This document shows positions 1 through 4,939 of a DNA stretch of 7,512 bases, piece by piece. The notes under the pieces were generated by a model. The model did no database searches, was not told where the DNA came from, and saw only the letters and a program-made list of their open reading frames with translations. The stretch lies in NCBI GenBank assembly GCA_934183145.1, contig CAKPSA010000060.1, forward strand, positions 1 through 7,512, given 5' to 3'. Each line of letters starts with the position of its first letter. Position 1 is the first letter of the stretch. Source of the stretch: an uncultured Veillonella sp. (GTDB lineage: Bacteria > Bacillota > Negativicutes > Veillonellales > Veillonellaceae). Position numbers and translations under genes: made by a program.

Positions 1-37
1 GCGTACGACCAGCTAGGTCCATTTGGAATTGTTCCAT
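1..37 (-). CDS. pnp: Polyribonucleotide nucleotidyltransferase (PNPase), N-terminal 12 codons only
   Basis: The gene starts at the ATG at 37-35 and runs off the left edge of the window. Only the first 12 residues, MEQFQMDLAGRT, are visible. PNPase is the phosphorolytic 3'-5' exoribonuclease of RNA turnover. The call rests on two things: the AGRT segment resembles the start of Gram-positive PNPases (the Bacillus protein has a WAGRT motif there), and the gene lies directly downstream of rpsO, its very common neighbour. A strong ribosome binding site (AGGAGGA at 50-44) sits 6 nt before the ATG, which fixes this start over the in-frame ATG at 22. With so few residues seen, the identity leans heavily on context. 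Confidence 0.8.
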   Translation of the reverse strand, partial: MEQFQMDLAGRT

Positions 38-78
38 TCCTATTCCTCCTAAAAATCTTCTTATATGTATACCTTCTT

Positions 79-108
79 ATTATATATCATCAGTAAAAAA
101 TAAGCGAA
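79..108 (-). promoter_or_regulatory. Candidate proximal pnp promoter
   Basis: A perfect -10 hexamer TATAAT lies at 84-79 on the minus strand. The best -35 candidate is TTCGCT (108-103) with an 18-nt spacer, matching only 3 of 6 consensus positions. Initiation near position 72 would leave a leader of about 35 nt before pnp. The surrounding sequence is very A+T rich, so a chance TATAAT is possible. Confidence 0.4.
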
Positions 109-130
109 TTATTATCGCAACTAGCACAAT

Positions 131-164
131 AAAAAAGGACAGAGTTGCCGCTCTGTCCTTTTTT
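131..164 (-). terminator. Terminator-like hairpin in the pnp leader (bidirectional)
   Basis: Positions 131-144 and 151-164 are perfect complements. They make a 14-bp stem (8 bp G+C-containing core ggacagag/ctctgtcc extended by six A-T pairs) with a 6-nt loop. Both strands show A6 before and T6 after the core, so it has the form of a bidirectional intrinsic terminator. It lies about 70 bp beyond the rpsO terminator and 94 bp before the pnp ATG. It could end a short transcript started at 221-213, attenuate pnp, or act as a double-stranded RNase III-type site in the pnp leader. The sequence alone does not choose among these. Confidence 0.75.
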
Positions 165-212
165 GTGTTGCCACAATTGAATATCGGCATTCGTTTCCCT
201 TTGCCTAACGTT

Positions 213-221
213 ATTATAACA
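213..221 (-). promoter_or_regulatory. Extended -10 promoter candidate in the rpsO-pnp spacer
   Basis: The minus strand reads TGTTATAAT at 221-213, which is an exact extended -10 (TGnTATAAT). At the usual -35 distance there is only a T-run from the rpsO terminator tail, so recognition would rely on the extended -10. Transcription would begin near 206, just after rpsO transcription ends. It would run into the hairpin at 164-131 after about 40 nt. Confidence 0.5.
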
Positions 222-227
222 TAGAGA

Positions 228-260
228 AATAAAATAAAAAAGCCGTCCTATAGGACGGCT
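228..260 (-). terminator. rpsO intrinsic terminator
   Basis: Positions 241-260 form a perfect 20-bp palindrome that folds as an 8-bp stem (agccgtcc/ggacggct) with a 4-nt tata loop. On the minus strand it is followed by a T-rich tail (240-228, TTTTTATTTTATT). It starts 7 nt after the rpsO stop codon, so it is well placed to end rpsO transcription. A-rich sequence on the other side gives it weak potential on the plus strand too. Confidence 0.9.
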
Positions 261-267
261 AGTTTTA

Positions 268-534
268 TTATTTACGAAGACCAAGACGTTCGATAAGGGA
301 ACGGTAACGTTCGATATCTTTACGACGAAGGTAGTCAAGCATGTTACGGCGTTGACCAACCAATTTCAACAAACCACGACGGGAATGATGGTCTTTTTTG
401 TGTTCTTTCAAGTGATCTGTTAAGTATTGGATGCGGCTTGTCAAAATCGCAACTTGTACTTCTGGAGAACCAGTGTCACCTTCATGAGTAGCGTATTCTT
501 TAATTACTGCTAATTTAGCTTCTGTAGTTAACAT
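268..534 (-). CDS. rpsO: Small ribosomal subunit protein uS15
   Basis: This 88-residue protein is full length for S15 (usually 88-89 residues). It binds the 16S rRNA central domain early in 30S assembly and helps form an inter-subunit bridge. Family hallmarks are visible: the N-terminal [11 protein letters not shown] segment (residues 19-29), the [14 protein letters not shown] helix (42-55), and the [16 protein letters not shown] region (58-73) ending in a basic C-terminus. The ATG at 534-532 is preceded by AGGAGG (548-543) with an 8-nt spacer. It appears to be transcribed alone from the promoter at 659-631 and ended by the hairpin at 260-241, with pnp next downstream. In several bacteria S15 represses its own translation through its leader, and the leader here can fold. 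Confidence 0.98.
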   Translation of the reverse strand: MLTTEAKLAVIKEYATHEGDTGSPEVQVAILTSRIQYLTDHLKEHKKDHHSRRGLLKLVGQRRNMLDYLRRKDIERYRSLIERLGLRK

Positions 535-566
535 TAATGTTACCTCCTAAAAAATAAATAATCCCG

Positions 567-608
567 ATAAGCTTAAGTAACCGTTGGAGATTCGAATACT
601 TCGCTTAC
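567..608 (-). promoter_or_regulatory. Foldable rpsO leader, candidate S15 autoregulatory element
   Basis: In the minus-strand RNA, GUAAGC (608-603) can pair with GCUUAU (572-567), and AAGUA (601-597) with UACUU (579-575). This gives an interrupted 11-bp stem with a 17-nt loop, ending about 19 nt before the AGGAGG. The sequence TCGTAAG occurs twice at the 5' side of this region. Known S15 leaders differ in structure between bacterial groups, so a role in S15 autorepression is an inference; only the pairing is seen. Confidence 0.4.
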
Positions 609-630
609 GATATGTCTTACGACCTTATTT

Positions 631-659
631 AGTATACAGTATCTACCTTATCTTGTAAA
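631..659 (-). promoter_or_regulatory. rpsO promoter
   Basis: The -35 is TTTACA (659-654) and the -10 is TATACT (636-631). Each matches 5 of 6 consensus positions and the spacer is exactly 17 nt. A TG lies immediately upstream of the -10. Initiation near 624 gives a leader of about 90 nt. The promoter lies just past the terminator of the ABC operon, so rpsO is an independent unit. Confidence 0.8.
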
Positions 660-673
660 GAATAAATACAGTA

Positions 674-702
674 AATAAACAAAAGAGGGCCATAGCCCTC
701 TT
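674..702 (-). terminator. Terminator of the ABC importer operon
   Basis: An 8-bp stem (aagagggc 683-690 with gccctctt 695-702) closes a 4-nt loop. On the minus strand it is followed by a T-rich tail (TTGTTTATT). It begins 3 nt after the ATPase stop codon and ends the four-gene importer operon. Confidence 0.88.
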
Positions 703-705
703 CTA

Positions 706-1503
706 TTATTTCGCACCTAGTACCATGCGGTCACTCAATGCATTTTCTCCAGCTACTTCGAATTTTTGTAATAAATCGGCAACTGTTAATTTTTTCTTTT
801 CTTCCCCTTTTACATCATAGATAATGCGGCCAGCATCCATCATGATGAGGCGATTACCAAAGCGCAATGCATCACGCATGTTGTGGGTAATCATAAGAGT
901 CGTTAAGTTATGTTCTGCCACAAGTTTATCAGTCAATTGCAAAACATTTTCTGCCGTCTTAGGGTCAAGAGCCGCTGTATGTTCGTCAAGCAATAAAAGT
1001 TCAGGACGAAGCATAGTAGCCATCAACAATGTAATGGATTGACGTTGACCACCAGATAATAAGCCCATACGAGCAGATAAGCGGTCTTCAAGACCTAGAC
1101 CTAATAGTGCAAGGCGTTCCTTAAAGAATGCTTGTTCGCTATCTTTGAAAGCCCATTTAAGGCCTAAGTTTTTCCCACGGCGCATAGCAAGGATTAAGTT
1201 TTCCTCAATTTGCATGTTACCTGCCGTACCAACCATAGGGTCTTGGAATACACGACCAATGTATTTAGCACGTTTGTATTCTGGCATTTTTGTTACATCA
1301 ATATCATTGATTGTAATAGAGCCTTCATCTACTGGGAACACACCAGCGATAGAGTTTAGCAACGTACTTTTACCAGCACCATTGCCACCGATAACAGTAC
1401 AGAAATCGCCTTCTTCTAATCGAAGATCAATACCTTGAAGAGCAGTTTTTTCATTGATTGTGCCCTTAAAGAAGGTTTTTACCATATTTTTTACTTCTAA
1501 CAT
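706..1503 (-). CDS. ABC importer ATP-binding protein (TrpXYZ-like system)
   Basis: This 265-residue cytoplasmic ATPase drives the importer encoded upstream. All motifs are intact: Walker A GGNGAGKST (39-47), Q-loop Gln87 in VFQDP, signature LSGGQ (149-153), Walker B LLLLDE (169-174) with catalytic Glu174, D-loop AALD (177-180) and switch His207. Its form fits the COG1101-type ATPases that accompany COG2984 binding proteins, a family including the proposed tryptophan importer TrpXYZ of streptococci. The ATG at 1503-1501 follows an AAGGAGG (1515-1509) that overlaps the permease stop codon, with a 10-nt gap between the genes, so translation is probably coupled. It is the last gene of the operon. 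The substrate cannot be read from the ATPase. Confidence 0.93.
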   Translation of the reverse strand: MLEVKNMVKTFFKGTINEKTALQGIDLRLEEGDFCTVIGGNGAGKSTLLNSIAGVFPVDEGSITINDIDVTKMPEYKRAKYIGRVFQDPMVGTAGNMQIEENLILAMRRGKNLGLKWAFKDSEQAFFKERLALLGLGLEDRLSARMGLLSGGQRQSITLLMATMLRPELLLLDEHTAALDPKTAENVLQLTDKLVAEHNLTTLMITHNMRDALRFGNRLIMMDAGRIIYDVKGEEKKKLTVADLLQKFEVAGENALSDRMVLGAK

Positions 1504-1513
1504 AGTGTCCTCC

Positions 1514-2386
1514 TTAGCGAGCCAACCATTTTGCTTTCAATGTAGGCAATGAAAGCGCGATGGCAACAAGAATAGCAGTGAATAATTTCAAATCGTTTGG
1601 TGGCATACCCATGTAAAGTACAGCCGCAATAACAATACGATATACGATAGAACCAAGTACTACAGCAATGAGGCTACGTACGAAGGATTTTGTACCAAAT
1701 ACTACCTCACCGATAATTACAGAAGCCAAACCGATTACGATAGTACCAATACCCATACCTACATCGGCAAAGCCTTGGAATTGACCAATCAATGCACCAG
1801 ACATACCAACAAAACCGTTGGAGATTAATAAACCAAGAACGATCATGTTGTCAGTATTAACGCCTTGGGCGCGTATCATTTGTGGGTTAACACCTGTTGC
1901 ACGTAATGCTGTACCAATTTCTGTACCAAAAAACCAGAATAATAGTAAGCAAACTACAACAGCTACGATAACACCTACGATAGCTGCAGACCACATGTTT
2001 GCTGTGTGAAGTACACTACCGATAATTGTATAAATTGTATCCATGCGAAGCAAAGATACATTAGCTTTCCCCATAATATGAAGATTAATGGAGTATAAAG
2101 CAATCATTGTTAAGATACCAGCGAGCAATGCAGGGATCTTTAATTTTGTATGAATCCAACCTGTTACAGCACCTGCAGCCATACCGCCAATGCCGGCAAT
2201 TAAGATAGATAGGATTGGGTTCATACCACTTGTAATTAAAATTGCAGAAATGGCCGCCCCCATTGGAAACGTACCTTCTACGGTTAAGTCAGCCACATCT
2301 AATACACGGAAGGTGATGAATACACCAACCGCTAACAAAGACCATAAAAGGCCAGTTGTTATGGTGCCTACCACTAAATCTAACAT
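1514..2386 (-). CDS. ABC importer permease, BPD_transp_2 (LivH/RbsC-like) fold
   Basis: This is a very hydrophobic 290-residue inner-membrane permease with about eight or nine membrane segments. The hydrophilic stretch EIGTALRATG...AQGVNTDN (about residues 156-180) matches the cytoplasmic coupling region of LivH/RbsC-type permeases that docks on the ATPase. It corresponds to the COG4120-type permease of TrpXYZ-like systems and probably works as a homodimer, because only one permease gene is present. I chose the ATG at 2386 because GAGGAG (2398-2393) lies 6 nt upstream. An in-frame TTG one codon earlier (2389) would sit only 3 nt from it. The gene begins 14 nt after the second binding protein and ends 10 nt before the ATPase. 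Confidence 0.93.
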   Translation of the reverse strand: MLDLVVGTITTGLLWSLLAVGVFITFRVLDVADLTVEGTFPMGAAISAILITSGMNPILSILIAGIGGMAAGAVTGWIHTKLKIPALLAGILTMIALYSINLHIMGKANVSLLRMDTIYTIIGSVLHTANMWSAAIVGVIVAVVVCLLLFWFFGTEIGTALRATGVNPQMIRAQGVNTDNMIVLGLLISNGFVGMSGALIGQFQGFADVGMGIGTIVIGLASVIIGEVVFGTKSFVRSLIAVVLGSIVYRIVIAAVLYMGMPPNDLKLFTAILVAIALSLPTLKAKWLAR

Positions 2387-2400
2387 CAAAATCTCCTCTA

Positions 2401-3378
2401 TTATTTCATATCTTTACGAAGTGCTTCAGGAATTGTGATACCTAATTTTTTAGCACGTTCTTCGTTAACAGTTAACTTAATATCTTTTTGTGTTTCAATG
2501 GCTAAATCAGAAATTTTAGCTTCACCAGAAAGCACTTTTGCAGCCATTAAACCAGTTTGATAACCTAATTTATAGTAGTCAACAGAATATGTTGCCACAC
2601 CACCAGTCATTGTCATACCTTCATCAGCAGCAAATACTGGAATTTTAGCAGCATCAGTAATTTGAGCTAAGTTAGCCATAGCAGATGCCAATACATTATC
2701 AGTTGGTGTATAAATTGCTTGTACATCTTGGTTTACAAGATTTGTAGCCGCTTGTTGGATATCATTTACATTAGAAACAGTTGCTTCTACAACAGTGATA
2801 CCTTTAGTAGCTGCATAAGCTTTCATTTTTTCAACTTGAAGTTGGGAGTTGATTTCAGAAGATGTGTAAATTGCACCAATACGTTTTACATTTGGTACTA
2901 ATGCAATAATAAGGTCAACCTCTTTTTCTACAGGTGTCATATCAGATGTACCAGATACATTACCACCTGGATGTTCGTTAGATTGAACGAGTTTCGCTGT
3001 AACGTAGTCTGTAATAGCAGTACCCATGATAGGAATATCATGAGAAGCATTTGCCATAGTTTGTGCTGCTGGCGTTGCAATGGCTAATACTAAATCTTTT
3101 TTATCAGATACAAAGCGTTGAGCAATACTATTCAAATTAGATTGGTCAGCTTGAGCATTTTGTTGGTCTAATTTGATGTTTTCCCCATCTTTATAACCTT
3201 TAGATGCAAGGCCATCAACAAAGCCTTTGTTAGCAGCATCAAGGGATGGATGTTCTACCAATTGAATAACGCCGATTTTCTTTTGATCATTAGTTGCTGT
3301 GTTGGAACCGCAACCAGCTACCATTGCCATAATAGAGATAGCACTAAGTGCTACTGCAATACCTTTTTTCCAGTTCAT
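2401..3378 (-). CDS. ABC importer substrate-binding lipoprotein, second paralogue (TrpX-like)
   Basis: This 325-residue extracytoplasmic binding protein has a lipoprotein signal: basic MNWKK, a hydrophobic core, and lipobox VAGC with Cys23 as the lipidated residue. The mature part shows COG2984/TrpX-like features: QLVEHPSLDAANKGF (39-53), ATPAAQ (101-106), PGGNVSGTSD (137-146), and SVDYYKLGYQTG (265-276). Other members of this family bind aromatic amino acids, but the ligand here is unknown. It is about two thirds identical to the binding protein encoded immediately upstream and exactly the same length. The loop at about 249-262 (AADEGMTMTGG region) is the most divergent part. An AAGGAGT (3390-3384) lies 5 nt before the ATG. 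The 24-nt gap to the first paralogue and 14-nt gap to the permease indicate one operon. Confidence 0.92.
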   Translation of the reverse strand: MNWKKGIAVALSAISIMAMVAGCGSNTATNDQKKIGVIQLVEHPSLDAANKGFVDGLASKGYKDGENIKLDQQNAQADQSNLNSIAQRFVSDKKDLVLAIATPAAQTMANASHDIPIMGTAITDYVTAKLVQSNEHPGGNVSGTSDMTPVEKEVDLIIALVPNVKRIGAIYTSSEINSQLQVEKMKAYAATKGITVVEATVSNVNDIQQAATNLVNQDVQAIYTPTDNVLASAMANLAQITDAAKIPVFAADEGMTMTGGVATYSVDYYKLGYQTGLMAAKVLSGEAKISDLAIETQKDIKLTVNEERAKKLGITIPEALRKDMK

Positions 3379-3402
3379 ATGTAACTCCTTACCAGTTGTG
3401 TA

Positions 3403-4380
3403 TTAAATCATAGTTGCTTTGTTCATCAATTCTTCTGGTAATGTGATGCCCAATTTTTGTAATTTATCTTTACTTACAACTAATTTAAATTCTTTTTGCA
3501 TTTCAATAGGCATATCTTCAACTTTAGCTTCACCAGTTAAAATTTTAGCTGCCATTAAACCTGTTTGGTATCCAAGTTTGTAGTAATCTACGGACAAGGA
3601 CATTACAGCACCACCTTTTACGTGGTTATCTTCACCGCCAAATACAGGAATTTTTGCTGGATCGGTAATCGCTACAAGATTGCTCATCGCAGAAGCTACT
3701 ACATTATCTGTTGGCACATAAATTGCGTCTACACGTTGAGATACAAGATTTTGTGCTGCTTGTTGAATATCGTTTACATTGGAAACGGTAACCTCTTCAA
3801 CCTTAATACCTTTTGTAGCTGCGTAAGCTTTCATTTTCTCAACTTGAATTTGAGAGTTTACTTCACTAGAGCTATAAATTGTGCCGATAGTTTTTGCATT
3901 CGGCAACACTTGTAAAATTAAATCAACTTGTTGTTCTACTGGATTCATATCGGATGTACCAGACACGTTACCACCAGGTTTTTCATTAGATTTAACAAGT
4001 TTAGCTGCTTCGTAATCAGTAATAGCAGTACCCAAGATTGGAATATCATGAGTTGCATTTGCCATAGATTGCGCTGCCGGTGTTGCAATCGCTAAGATTA
4101 AATTTTTACGATCAGATACAAAACGCTGTGCAATGCTGTTCAAATTAGATTGATCTGCTTGTGCATTTTGTTGGTCAAAGGTGATTTTATCAGCTAAGCC
4201 CTTTTCTTTTAGAGCATCAACAAAACCTTTGTTTGCTGCATCAAGTGCAGGATGTTCTACCAGTTGTACTACGCCAACCTTGTATTCACCATTCGAAGTT
4301 GTTCCATTGGAGCCACAGCCTGTAAATGCCATTAATGCTGCCGCCGTGAGCGCTAGGGCAATACCTTTTTTTAAATTCAT
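3403..4380 (-). CDS. ABC importer substrate-binding lipoprotein, first paralogue (TrpX-like)
   Basis: This 325-residue binding protein is the first gene of the importer operon. The signal peptide starts MNLKK and ends at FTGC, with Cys22 as the lipidated residue. Phe at -3 is a less usual lipobox residue than in the neighbour. Conserved family segments are QLVEHPALDAANKGF (39-53), ATPAAQ (99-104), PGGNVSGTSD (135-144), PTDNVVASAM (223-232) and SVDYYKLGYQTG (263-274). It should capture the ligand outside the inner membrane and hand it to the permease encoded two genes downstream. Its loop at 248-261 (GGEDNHVKGG region) differs strongly from that of the second paralogue. The ATG at 4380 follows GGAAGG (4394-4389) with 8 nt spacing, directly downstream of the promoter at 4448-4420. 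The aromatic amino acid link is family knowledge and is not proven here. Confidence 0.92.
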   Translation of the reverse strand: MNLKKGIALALTAAALMAFTGCGSNGTTSNGEYKVGVVQLVEHPALDAANKGFVDALKEKGLADKITFDQQNAQADQSNLNSIAQRFVSDRKNLILAIATPAAQSMANATHDIPILGTAITDYEAAKLVKSNEKPGGNVSGTSDMNPVEQQVDLILQVLPNAKTIGTIYSSSEVNSQIQVEKMKAYAATKGIKVEEVTVSNVNDIQQAAQNLVSQRVDAIYVPTDNVVASAMSNLVAITDPAKIPVFGGEDNHVKGGAVMSLSVDYYKLGYQTGLMAAKILTGEAKVEDMPIEMQKEFKLVVSKDKLQKLGITLPEELMNKATMI

Positions 4381-4419
4381 GGGGATTTCCTTCCTATCTG
4401 CAATGACTATAATACATCT

Positions 4420-4448
4420 ATTATAAACAAATTTCTTTACTACATCAA
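4420..4448 (-). promoter_or_regulatory. Promoter of the ABC importer operon
   Basis: The -35 is TTGATG (4448-4443, 4 of 6 matches) and the -10 is a perfect TATAAT (4425-4420), separated by 17 nt. Initiation near 4413 gives a leader of about 33 nt. That is too short for a T-box or riboswitch, so control is more likely at the promoter itself. Confidence 0.78.
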
Positions 4449-4453
4449 TGTAG
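4440..4453. promoter_or_regulatory. Inverted repeat over the -35 box, candidate operator
   Basis: CTACAT (4440-4445) and ATGTAG (4448-4453) form a perfect 6-bp inverted repeat with a 2-bp centre. The -35 hexamer of the importer promoter lies within it, so a bound dimeric regulator would block RNA polymerase. I do not recognise the motif as a known operator, and no regulator gene is in the window. Confidence 0.45.
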
Positions 4454-4474
4454 CAGATTAAAGTATTTTACATT

Positions 4475-4491
4475 TGTCCATTTATAGGACA
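4475..4491. repeat. Inverted repeat TGTCC-N7-GGACA upstream of the importer promoter
   Basis: The 5-bp arms at 4475-4479 and 4487-4491 flank a 7-bp A+T centre. The element lies about 27 bp upstream of the -35 box and about 20 bp after the stop codon of the 125-residue gene. It could be an activator site, or a weak 3' hairpin for the upstream transcript. No U-tract follows on the minus strand, so it is not a convincing terminator. Confidence 0.35.
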
Positions 4492-4511
4492 CATAAAAAT
4501 GTGAAATCCTC

Positions 4512-4889
4512 TTATTTTTCAAGAGATGCCAACATGTCTTCTGTTAGCTCATTGGCCGCTAAAATATAGTCTTTAAGGGTCCCTTTATCGAGAGCAACCT
4601 TCATAACAGGAACTTCAAATGGGTCGAGGATGACACACATTAAAATTTCACCTGTTACATAATAACCAACAACAGCTTCCCCTTCTTCAGGATCTAATGT
4701 TTCACGTTTTACCGTTACACAGTAAGGTTTCATTACCTGTGCTGCAGCTTCTGCCACCTCTTCACGATTAGCAATATACTCTTCTGCCTTTGTCTCAGGA
4801 ATATCAAAGATATCGACCTTTACAGTCTTAACCTCTGTGGCCTCTCCCTTAGCTGCCTCTATAGCTGCACCTAAATCTGTTTGCTTCAT
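4512..4889 (-). CDS. Unrecognised acidic 125-residue protein
   Basis: I do not recognise a family. The product is small, soluble-looking and rich in Glu, Ala and Val, with no signal peptide or membrane segment, so it is probably cytoplasmic. Residues 1-55 look helical and acidic. Residues 55-95 look like beta strands (PYCVTVKRETL, AVVGYYVTGEILMCVIL), followed by a short helical C-terminus. Two Cys are present, with no metal motif. The ATG at 4889 has a modest GAGG (4898-4895) 5 nt upstream. The gene follows the M18 aminopeptidase after a 50-nt gap containing a hairpin and may share its transcript. It has no good terminator and lies just upstream of the importer promoter. Codon usage and reading-frame integrity look like those of its neighbours, so it is probably real. 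Confidence 0.8.
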   Translation of the reverse strand: MKQTDLGAAIEAAKGEATEVKTVKVDIFDIPETKAEEYIANREEVAEAAAQVMKPYCVTVKRETLDPEEGEAVVGYYVTGEILMCVILDPFEVPVMKVALDKGTLKDYILAANELTEDMLASLEK

Positions 4890-4907
4890 ATATACCTCAC
4901 ATAGAAT

Positions 4908-4932
4908 GGACTTTCACCAATGGTGAAAGCCC
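4908..4932 (-). other. Intercistronic hairpin without U-tract
   Basis: CTTTCACC (4911-4918) and GGTGAAAG (4922-4929) pair perfectly around a 3-nt loop. In the minus-strand RNA the stem extends to 11 bp through one G-U and two G-C pairs. No U-run follows, so it is not a standard intrinsic terminator. It starts 8 nt after the aminopeptidase stop codon and ends 18 nt before the next start codon. It could stabilise or separate the two messages. Confidence 0.6.
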
Positions 4933-4939
4933 CATAATT

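Noticed and set aside
90..359. 89-codon minus-strand open frame overlapping the start of the pnp leader and rpsO
   Set aside because: It overlaps rpsO out of frame on the same strand, crosses two hairpins and has no ribosome binding site; rpsO is certain.
2387..2389. TTG as the permease start codon
   Set aside because: It is only 3 nt from the GAGGAG site; the ATG one codon later has ideal spacing.
3565..3915. 116-codon plus-strand open frame opposite the first binding protein
   Set aside because: It lies entirely antisense to a clear gene. Its Cys/Tyr/Ile-rich composition is what the complement of this coding sequence gives, and a similar shadow occurs opposite the paralogue.
2401..4380. 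The duplicated binding proteins as an assembly artefact or recent repeat
   Set aside because: The copies differ at about a third of residues, in the signal peptide and in the spacers, so this is an old, real duplication.
4381..4419. T-box or riboswitch ahead of the importer operon
   Set aside because: Related importers can be T-box controlled, but only about 33 nt separate the likely start site from the ATG, and no T-box sequence or terminator is present.
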